DNA of 25,331 nucleotides. Origin: an uncultured Rhodanobacteraceae bacterium (lineage in GTDB: Bacteria; Pseudomonadota; Gammaproteobacteria; Xanthomonadales; SZUA-5). A model generated the notes under the pieces. It was not told the origin of the DNA, made no database searches, and worked only from the letters and a program-made list of their open reading frames with translations. The stretch is from NCBI GenBank assembly GCA_937928755.1, contig CALEZI010000123.1, forward strand, positions 1 through 25,331, written 5' to 3'. A program made the position numbers and the translations under genes. This document shows positions 1-6,209 of this stretch, piece after piece (the stretch's first letter is position 1; every line of letters begins with the position of its first letter).

Positions 1-43
1 GGTTTGAGCGAAGGGCCTGTTCCGGCGTCGCGTTGATTGCATA

Positions 44-538
44 GTTAGATTTTGTCGCCTCACAGCAGCCTCCAGCTCACGAACAATTTCATCTTTGCCG
101 GCTATGACCACGTCAACGCCCCGAAGGTCCGACCGCCCGCCTACCGCGCGCCTCTTGGCGATGAGCCTACATTGCTACGACAAGCGGCGCGCGTCAACGC
201 GGCCAGGCAAAGCAACAGCACCCCACACCCAGGGAAGCAGACCGCGCCAGTGACTTGCGGGTCCGACCGCCCGTCAACTCCGCGCGGCCCCAAGCGAGTA
301 CTCATCCTTGATGCCCCGCCGCGCGTGGGCGCGGAAGGCTGCAAGCAGCGACATCACTACTAGTAGCGAGCTCTGGGACGACAACGTGGCCACGCAGAGC
401 AACCGCCGCCAACGTGCGCGGCCGCGAACACTTGACGACGCCACCAGCTTCTTCTGCCGCGCACGACAACGCGGCAATCTTGCGACACAACCATATTCAG
501 CACGAATTACGATCCCAACACATCCAACAAAATCTAAC
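44..538 (-). repeat. Inverted attC-like core sites bounding a possible integron cassette
   Basis: A perfect 12-bp inverted repeat lies at 44-55 (GTTAGATTTTGT) and 527-538 (ACAAAATCTAAC). The ends GTTAGAT (44-50) and ATCTAAC (532-538) fit the integron core-site consensus GTTRRRY/RYYYAAC. Read on the minus strand, 538-532 would be the R' end of an upstream attC and 50-44 the R'' start of the next, which would run off the left edge. The ~490 bp between has no convincing gene; the best minus-strand ATG reading frame is 44 codons (494 to 360). No complete attC with both L boxes is visible, so the integron reading is tentative. Confidence 0.3.
126..273. repeat. 14-bp direct repeat pair
   Basis: GGTCCGACCGCCCG occurs at 126-139 and again at 260-273. 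It lies inside the possible cassette and has no other copies in the window that I noticed. It may be a remnant of a duplicated cassette end or simply chance in GC-rich DNA. Confidence 0.4.
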
Positions 539-550
539 TCCGCGTTATGC

Positions 551-983
551 GTCCCTGCTTCGCCGGGGAGCAATCTGCTTTTCGCGGCCGATACATGGCC
601 TTGAAAATGTCCTTCTTGCGGGCTGTGAACTGGGTACCGGTAGTGAAGGCGCTGATGGTCGGGTTCCGCCAGGTGCGTGTGGTGGAATCCGCACGTGCTT
701 TGGTTCGGCACATTTCATTTCATCAGCCGCGCGGGTTCCACCCTGCCGCACACTGTTGCGTCAGCGCCGGCGTGTTCCGTGGCGGCCGACGGCCAGACTC
801 TGGCCTTTGTGCCCGCGACCGTCGATGCCGATAGGGGTGGCCAAGGTGCAGGCGCGGGTACGGCGGCGGGTGCTGGCGGACCATTGCCGGCATGGCGTGA
901 GCGCGGCGTGTTCGCAGCGGTGGCCCGGTCTCGGGTCGTTTCGCGTACATCCCGGTCACCACGGCTGCCGATGGATGCCTCCC
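551..983. other. Non-coding stretch upstream of the repeat protein gene
   Basis: Open frames cross this interval, but none has a ribosome site or a recognisable protein. The only structure I see is an imperfect GC hairpin near 551-568 (TCCC...GGGA arms) next to the attC-like site. It should contain the promoter of the gene starting at 984, which I cannot place. Confidence 0.4.
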
Positions 984-2831
984 ATGTCGACTGATGCGCT
1001 CGAAATTCGGTGTTCGGCGGCATTGTCATGCCTGTGGGTGGCGACTTTGCTGGTTCCGGTCAGTCTCTGCGCGCAGACGTTGGGCACGGCCTTCACCTAC
1101 CAGGGCCAGCTCACCGAATCGGGACAGCCTGCGAATGGGCTGTACGACCTGCAGGCATGTCTGTTCGACTCGTTGGTGAGTCCGGTCGCCATCGGTTGTG
1201 CGGCAGATGCGAACGACGTTCCGGTACAGGCCGGCGTGTTCACGGTGGCGCTGGACTTCAGCGCTGCGCCGTTCGTCGGTCAGCAGCGCTTTCTTGAATT
1301 GCGCGTGCGGCCGGGTGCATCGAGTGGCAGCTACACGGCGCTGCTCCCGCGCCAACTTGTGCGGCCCGCGCCCGAAGCGCTGCGCGCGAATGCTGCGAGC
1401 GCCGCGCCGTGGTCGGGGCTCACTGGCGTACCCGCCGGATTCGCCGATGGCGTCGACAATGTCGGCAGCGGTACCGTGTCCAGTGTGACCGCGGGTACCG
1501 GCCTGAGCGGCGGCGTGATCACCGGCAGCGGCACCATCGGGATTGCCAACGGCGGGGTGGGTACGGCACAGATCGCCCTGGGTGCGATCAGCGCCGCGCA
1601 ACTGGCCAACAATGCCGTGGGCTTCGCGCAGATCGACACGACACAAGTGCAGGCGCGCATCACCGGTACCTGCGCGATTGGCGAGTACTTTCGCGGCATC
1701 AATCTCGACGGCAGCCTGGCTTGCGAACCCGTGCCCGGCGTTCCCCGGATCACCACGCTGGACAATTCCGCCAACGACGTCGGCGACTTCCTCTCGATCA
1801 CCATGGGCGCTGACGGCCTGCCGGTGATCAGTTATCACGACACCACGGCCGGCAGCCTCAAGGTTGCGAAATGTGCGAACGTCGCTTGCACCGGGGCGGC
1901 ATCAATTTCAGTCGTCGACGATCCGGCCAACATCGTCGGCACCAACACGTCCATAGCCATCGGCGTCGATGGTTTGCCGGTGATCAGTTATCGGGACCAG
2001 AGCGCCAACGCACTCAAGGTCGCGAAGTGCGCCAACGCAGCCTGTACCGGCAGCGCCAGCATCACCACAGTCGACGATCCCACCAATTTGGTCGGCCAGC
2101 ACACCACCATCCGGATCGGCAACGACGGCCTGCCGGTGATCAGTTACCGCGACTTCACAGCGCAGAGCATCAAGGTGGCCAAATGCGCCAACGCCGCCTG
2201 CACCGCTACATCGAGCATCACCACGGTCGACGATCCGGCCACCAGCATCGGCATTTCTGCATCGATGGCGATCGGCGCCGATGGTGCGCCGGTGATCAGC
2301 TACCGCGACGACGCGGCACAGGCCCTGCGCGTGGCGAAATGCGCCAACGCCGCATGCACCGGTACCGCGACGATCACCATCGTCGACGATCCCGCCAACA
2401 ACGTTGGGTCCGCGACGTCGATCGCCATCGGCGCCGATGGCCTGCCGGTAATCAGCTACCGCGACACCACGGTGGGCGCGTTTCGAGTGGCGAAATGCAG
2501 CGATGCGGCCTGCGCGTTGCCGGCAACCGTCACCATCCTCGACGATACGAGCAGCGACAATGGGTTCTGGACGTCCATCGCCATCGCCGCCGATGGCCTG
2601 CCGGTGATCGCGTACTCGGATGCCACCGCTGGCGCGCTCAAGGTGGCCAAGTGCGCCAACGCCGCCTGCACCGGTACGCCAATCATTACCACGGTCGACG
2701 ATCCAGCCAACTCCGTCGGCCGCTACCCCGATATCGTCATCGGCGCCGACGGCTTGCCGGTGATCGCTTATCTGGACATGACCGCCGACGCGCTCAAGGT
2801 CGTCAAGTGCGGTACGCGGAGTTGCCAATGA
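984..2831 (+). CDS. Secreted protein with seven 52-residue propeller-like repeats
   Basis: The product is 615 aa with a signal peptide ending near Ser-Leu-Cys-Ala-Gln (about residue 32). An N-terminal module of about 130 residues follows (YQGQL...PANGLYDLQ). It resembles a module in the surface protein encoded at 3329-5128. The rest is seven tandem units of about 52 residues. Each has an Ile-Thr-x-Val-Asp-Asp-Pro start, a centre like IGADGLPVISYRD and an end like LKVAKCANAACTG. Seven blade-sized repeats suggest a seven-bladed beta-propeller, and the two Cys of each unit (C-x4-C) could form a disulfide per blade. Function is unknown; binding at the cell surface or outside the cell is inference. 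An ATG at 975 is an alternative start. Neither start has a clear Shine-Dalgarno sequence. The stop overlaps the next start as ATGA. Confidence 0.8.
   Translation: MSTDALEIRCSAALSCLWVATLLVPVSLCAQTLGTAFTYQGQLTESGQPANGLYDLQACLFDSLVSPVAIGCAADANDVPVQAGVFTVALDFSAAPFVGQQRFLELRVRPGASSGSYTALLPRQLVRPAPEALRANAASAAPWSGLTGVPAGFADGVDNVGSGTVSSVTAGTGLSGGVITGSGTIGIANGGVGTAQIALGAISAAQLANNAVGFAQIDTTQVQARITGTCAIGEYFRGINLDGSLACEPVPGVPRITTLDNSANDVGDFLSITMGADGLPVISYHDTTAGSLKVAKCANVACTGAASISVVDDPANIVGTNTSIAIGVDGLPVISYRDQSANALKVAKCANAACTGSASITTVDDPTNLVGQHTTIRIGNDGLPVISYRDFTAQSIKVAKCANAACTATSSITTVDDPATSIGISASMAIGADGAPVISYRDDAAQALRVAKCANAACTGTATITIVDDPANNVGSATSIAIGADGLPVISYRDTTVGAFRVAKCSDAACALPATVTILDDTSSDNGFWTSIAIAADGLPVIAYSDATAGALKVAKCANAACTGTPIITTVDDPANSVGRYPDIVIGADGLPVIAYLDMTADALKVVKCGTRSCQ
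1746..2828 (+). repeat. Seven tandem in-frame 156-bp coding repeats
   Basis: The Ile codon opening each unit recurs every 156 bp (for example 1749 and 1905). Phrases such as GATGGCCTGCCGGTGATCAG and GCCAACGCCGCCTGCACCGG recur almost unchanged. The last unit is a few codons short. Identity between copies is high enough that copy number could change by recombination. Confidence 0.9.
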
Positions 2832-3181
2832 GAGCGAGCTCCAGGTTGGATTGGTTTTCGCGATGGCGGTGGTGCCGCGGATCGGCTGTCGCAGTCGTTC
2901 TCGGGATTCTCGTCGCACCCGTCCAGGCCCAAGCGCCCGCGAGTACCAGCAATGGCGGCCAAATGGGCACGCCAACGCTGGCAATTGATCGTCACGTCAT
3001 CGCCAACGGCGGCGGCGCGTCCAGCGGCGGTCTGTTCGCGGTGCGCGGCACCATCGGGCAGGCGGATGCTGATCCACTGCAACCGTCGAGCGGGGGCGTC
3101 TTCGCCATCATGGGTGGCTTCTGGCCCGGTGCGCCGCTGGCGATTGCTCAGGAATCCGTGTTCGCGAACGGGTTCGAATGA
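2828..3181 (+). CDS. Small secreted protein with GFE tail
   Basis: A 117-aa protein whose ATG overlaps the stop of the upstream repeat-protein gene (ATGA at 2828-2831), so the two are probably translationally coupled. It has a basic N-terminus, a hydrophobic stretch and an Ala-x-Ala type cleavage region (about residues 18-36). The mature part has the pattern seen in many secreted proteins of environmental proteobacteria: a Ser/Gly-rich segment, 'GTIGQADADP', a Gly-rich strand and 'IMGGFWPG'. It ends in VFANGFE. The same kind of tail closes the product of 5148-5420. I do not know its function. It may accompany or anchor the propeller-like protein. Confidence 0.7.
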   Translation: MRASSRLDWFSRWRWCRGSAVAVVLGILVAPVQAQAPASTSNGGQMGTPTLAIDRHVIANGGGASSGGLFAVRGTIGQADADPLQPSSGGVFAIMGGFWPGAPLAIAQESVFANGFE

Positions 3182-3213
3182 GCTGCGGAACCTCGGGGCA
3201 CGTCCCTTTCACC

Positions 3214-3295
3214 CTTCGACAGGCTCAGGGCGAACGGGCGCTCTGCGACAGGCGCACGGTGAACGGGACTCTTCGACAGGCTCAGGGCGAACGGG
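3214..3295. repeat. Interspersed 25-bp repeat, three copies
   Basis: Two identical 25-bp copies at 3214-3238 and 3271-3295 (CTTCGACAGGCTCAGGGCGA followed by ACGGG) flank a degenerate copy at about 3243-3267. I recognise this as a widespread intergenic repeat in proteobacterial genomes, often mistranslated as LRQAQGER. It lies between two converging genes, so it may also influence transcript ends, though no U-tract is visible. Confidence 0.8.
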
Positions 3296-3328
3296 CACCA
3301 GGGCAACCTCGCCCACGGCTGCACACCG

Positions 3329-5128
3329 CTACCGTGCGGCGCGCTCGAGCGCCGCGATGCGCGCTTCGAGGGCGGCGTCGCGTGTTCGCAGTTCGGCTTC
3401 CAGCACTGCGTTGCGCACGGTCAGCTCGCGCAGCGCCTCGACCAGCAGTGCGGTGGTGCCGCGCTCACCGATGGTCAGCGTGCCGTCGTCGCTGGCGTTG
3501 ACCCATTCGGGGAACACTTGCTGTACTTCCTGGGCGATGAATCCGATCTGTTCGCCCTTGGGCAGGTCCATGCCGTACGGGTGGGCGTCGCTGCGATACT
3601 CGAAACGCACGCCGCGCAGGCGCAACAGGCGATCGAGGGCATTTTCGACCGGGCCGAGCTCGGTCTTCAGGCGCGCATCGGAGATCACGTCCCAACTGGC
3701 CGAACCTGAGGACTTGAACACCGTGCCGTTACTGTTGAACTTCACCCGCACGGTGTTGGTGCTGGCGATGGCATTGCTGCCGAAGGCGAAGCGCAAACCA
3801 TTGCCGCCGCCGCTGGTCTCGCGGGCAATTGCCCAGGTGTTGGCCAGGCTGCCGCCGCTCATTTCGCCAAGCGCGATTGCGGAACCGAAAGTGCCGACGT
3901 TGTCGCTCATCAGGTACGCCTGCGCATCGGCCGCTTCCAGGACCAGTTCCACCGGGTCGGCGTTGCCGAGATCGGCCAGGCTGATGTTCAGAGAGTCCTC
4001 ACCCTGCAGATGCAGTCCGCCGGCTGCGCGAAATCGCATCTGGAAGGGGCGCGTCGACGCGAAGGTCGTGCCGCTGCTGGGGTCCGACCAGACAAAGGAT
4101 CCAAAATGCGCTGCGTGGGCATTCTGGCCAGCGGCAAAACTGCTTTGGCCGGTTGCCTTGTTGCTGCGACCGCCGGGGATGGTCGCCAGAGCACCGGTGG
4201 CCTCATTGAAGTCGCCACCGCCTACCGCCGACACCTCGCCGACCAGGTTGCTGTCGCCGCCGGCAATGGTGCCTCCCCTTCCGGTCGCGGTGTTGTTCGA
4301 TCCGCCGGAAATGGCGGCATAACGGCCACTGGCGAGGTTGCTGATACCACCCGCGACCGCGCTCTCTGCGCCAGTGGCACGATTACCCGATCCACCGGCG
4401 ACCACGGCATAACTCCCGACCGCTTGATTGTTGATGCCGCCGCCGACCGTTGGCGCGATGTTGTTGCCGTTGAACGCGCCAGTCGTGTTGCCGCGGCCAC
4501 CACTGATGGTTCCGTAGTTGCTGAAACCCAGGTTCGGAAATGCTCCCGTGCCGCCGCCGGCAATCACGGCACCTTGGCCCAGGGTCAGATTATCCTCGTG
4601 GCCGTGTAGCGAAATCGGGCTCTCGGCAGCACCGAAGAAGCCGTACAGCGAAACCCGGCGATTGTTCGCGCGGAACTCAAGACCCTGATTGTCGGTGGTA
4701 CCGAGAAAATCGAGCCCCGGCGCATTGCCCGCATTGCCGCGCGTGTTCCAGCACGTGGCGGCCCCTGCCTTCACGGCAGCGCGATCCGGCAAGGTCACGA
4801 AACCACTGTCGCCCTGGCCCTTGATCGCCAGTTCCAGCCAAAGCTCCGGCTGCGCCTGCAGCCACGGCGCCAGTTCCAGCGGCAACTCGAAGCGACCGTT
4901 GCTGACGCGCACACCGGGAAACTGGATCGAGCCGGTCAGCGGCTCGCTGCTGTCGCGCTGTCCGTGCAGACGCACCTCGATGTCGTAGACGCCATTGGCG
5001 GCGCTGCCGGCGTCCTGCAAGGTGCCGCGCCAGTTCGTCGTCAACGGGGTTTCGGCAGCGGCAGCGCGGGGCGTGGCAAATCCGACGGCAACGGCAATCG
5101 CAAGCGCGCACAGGGGCAGAGTCTTCAT
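3329..5128 (-). CDS. Surface protein with YadA-head-like repeats and C-terminal peptidase S74 domain
   Basis: A 599-aa protein. The start at 5128 follows GAGGAACCGAGACC and gives a clear signal peptide (residues 1-26). Residues 30-120 form a beta-rich module like that of the 984-2831 protein. Residues 125-165 contain the segment NFLGTTDNQ-like (here DFLGTTDNQGLEFR). Residues 185-340 hold about eight 14-16-residue repeats of the type N-x-ATG-x-x-S/A-x-I-x-GG, as in trimeric autotransporter heads. Residues 480-575 match the S74 intramolecular chaperone: SDARLK gives the Ser483/Lys488 dyad, with IGFIAQEV at 528-535. The tail is a coiled coil (575-599). S74 domains trimerise their passenger and then cut themselves off; the passenger here is presumably a trimeric surface or secreted fibre. 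The gene lies 19 bp after the 5148-5420 gene, a likely operon. Confidence 0.85.
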   Translation of the reverse strand: MKTLPLCALAIAVAVGFATPRAAAAETPLTTNWRGTLQDAGSAANGVYDIEVRLHGQRDSSEPLTGSIQFPGVRVSNGRFELPLELAPWLQAQPELWLELAIKGQGDSGFVTLPDRAAVKAGAATCWNTRGNAGNAPGLDFLGTTDNQGLEFRANNRRVSLYGFFGAAESPISLHGHEDNLTLGQGAVIAGGGTGAFPNLGFSNYGTISGGRGNTTGAFNGNNIAPTVGGGINNQAVGSYAVVAGGSGNRATGAESAVAGGISNLASGRYAAISGGSNNTATGRGGTIAGGDSNLVGEVSAVGGGDFNEATGALATIPGGRSNKATGQSSFAAGQNAHAAHFGSFVWSDPSSGTTFASTRPFQMRFRAAGGLHLQGEDSLNISLADLGNADPVELVLEAADAQAYLMSDNVGTFGSAIALGEMSGGSLANTWAIARETSGGGNGLRFAFGSNAIASTNTVRVKFNSNGTVFKSSGSASWDVISDARLKTELGPVENALDRLLRLRGVRFEYRSDAHPYGMDLPKGEQIGFIAQEVQQVFPEWVNASDDGTLTIGERGTTALLVEALRELTVRNAVLEAELRTRDAALEARIAALERAAR

Positions 5129-5147
5129 GGTCTCGGTTCCTCGTTGA

Positions 5148-5420
5148 TCAGTTTTCAAAGCCGTGAGCGAACAATTCATCGCCCGACTCGCAGGTTTCGC
5201 CAGCACTCTTGTCGGCGCCGCCGCCGAGCAGTCGGTAGCGCGCCGCCGCAGTCGCCTGGATGGCTTCGCCGCTCACCTGGTAGCGACTGGGCGCCGCTGG
5301 CGTGGAAACCGCTTCGCTGTGCAGCACGCGGTAGCGCGGTGGCGCGGACGACTCGCTGGCGGCGGCTGCCATCATCGGCAGCAGCAAGGTGGTGATCGAC
5401 AAGGTGAGTGCGCGCTTCAT
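5148..5420 (-). CDS. Small secreted protein with three short repeats and GFE tail
   Basis: A 90-aa product starting MKRALTLSITTLLL, a signal peptide ending in an Ala-rich stretch near residue 22. The mature part carries three loose repeats based on Arg-Tyr-x-(Val/Leu): PRYRVLHSEA, SRYQVSGEA and ARYRLLGGG. It ends GDELFAHGFEN. It is the first gene of a probable two-gene unit with the S74 surface protein, and is divergent from the sigma factor gene. Function is not known. The GFE tail, shared with the protein at 2828-3181, suggests a common export or anchoring fate. Upstream starts would destroy the signal peptide. Confidence 0.65.
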   Translation of the reverse strand: MKRALTLSITTLLLPMMAAAASESSAPPRYRVLHSEAVSTPAAPSRYQVSGEAIQATAAARYRLLGGGADKSAGETCESGDELFAHGFEN

Positions 5421-5592
5421 GCAGCGATACCGGTTGGGTGCATCACTCTGCATACGCAGGTTGGAGGGGCCGCAGATCACGCCGCTCAGAAAGTGTTTCG
5501 GGGCTCCCTGGTGGCGTGTCGTGTCCCGCCGGTGTTCATGGCCTGCAAGACGAGATTGCAAGTCGCCATTTGAATGTGTGACAGTCGGCGAC
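5421..5592. promoter_or_regulatory. Divergent intergenic region, surface genes versus sigma factor
   Basis: These 172 bp separate the oppositely directed surface-protein unit and the ECF sigma/kinase unit and should carry both promoters. I cannot identify a convincing -35/-10 pair. If the sigma factor regulates its neighbours, its binding motif should be here. Confidence 0.35.
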
Positions 5593-6135
5593 ATGGTCGA
5601 CATCACTGAACTGCTGGGAGCCGCGCGCAACGGCGATCAGGCAGCGCAATCAGCGCTGTACGCGCAGGTGTACGAGCGCCTGCATGGACTCGCACGGGGC
5701 CAGCAACGCGGCCATCGGCGGGTGGCTGAAACCACCTCGCTGGTGCACGAGGCCTACATGAAGATGGCGCTGCCGAGCGCGCTGGCGCTGGAGAATCGCG
5801 CGCACTTCTTTGCCGTGGCGGGCACTGCGATGCGCCAGATCGTGATCGACCGTGCGCGCAGCGCGTTGGCGCAAAAGCGCGGCAGCGGCGAAGTGGCGAT
5901 GTCGCTGGATGCCGCCGATGGCGAGTCCTTGCCGGACGATCCGCAGTCGCTGGTGCAGGTCGATGCGGCGCTGACGAAGCTGCGCGAACTGGACGAACGC
6001 CTGGCGACACTCGTCGAGTTGAAGGTGTTCGGCGGGCTCAACGTCGACGAACTGGCCGATGCGCTGGGGATTTCCGAGCGCACGGTGAAGCGCTGGTGGC
6101 GCCAGGCGCGCGCGGTGCTGATCGCGGAGTTGTGA
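5593..6135 (+). CDS. ECF sigma factor, acidobacterial type (TIGR02999-like)
   Basis: A 180-aa RNA polymerase sigma factor. Region 2 spans about residues 5-100 (VYERLHGLAR, then ETTSLVHEAYMKM and HFFAVAGTAMRQIVIDRAR). Region 4 spans about 125-180, with a helix-turn-helix at LNVDELADALGISERTVKRWWRQA. The family is typically encoded next to Ser/Thr kinases, as here: the kinase starts 74 bp downstream. In region 2.2 ordinary ECF factors have Ala-Glu-Asp-Leu-Val-Gln-Glu; here it is T47-T48-S49-Leu-Val-His-Glu, so both acidic residues are replaced by phosphorylatable ones. The related ECF43 factor EcfP of Vibrio is known to need phosphorylation at this region by its kinase PknT. The start at 5593 gives the normal family length. 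No anti-sigma gene is present. Confidence 0.9.
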   Translation: MVDITELLGAARNGDQAAQSALYAQVYERLHGLARGQQRGHRRVAETTSLVHEAYMKMALPSALALENRAHFFAVAGTAMRQIVIDRARSALAQKRGSGEVAMSLDAADGESLPDDPQSLVQVDAALTKLRELDERLATLVELKVFGGLNVDELADALGISERTVKRWWRQARAVLIAEL

Positions 6136-6209
6136 GGCTGGCCCGTCTGTGCGTGGTTTCTCGTACGGCTCAAGATCAACGGATTGACACGTCCTGCAAA
6201 GGTCAGACC

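Noticed and set aside
360..494. 44-codon minus-strand ORF inside the possible cassette
   Set aside because: It has no ribosome site and a Trp/Arg/Val-rich composition, with nothing to support translation.
414..983. N-terminal extension of the propeller-like protein to position 414
   Set aside because: The extra 190 residues look non-coding and would bury the signal peptide that begins at 984.
1871..2827. Arg/His-rich frame running into the small GFE-tail protein
   Set aside because: It is an out-of-frame reading of the 156-bp repeats; the real start is the ATG at 2828 with its own signal peptide.
1746..2828. CRISPR-like regular spacing
   Set aside because: The 156-bp period is coding, in frame and without distinct spacers.
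3329..5128. Prophage tailspike
   Set aside because: The S74 domain alone suggested phage, but a Sec signal peptide, YadA-type repeats and the absence of phage genes argue for a host surface protein.
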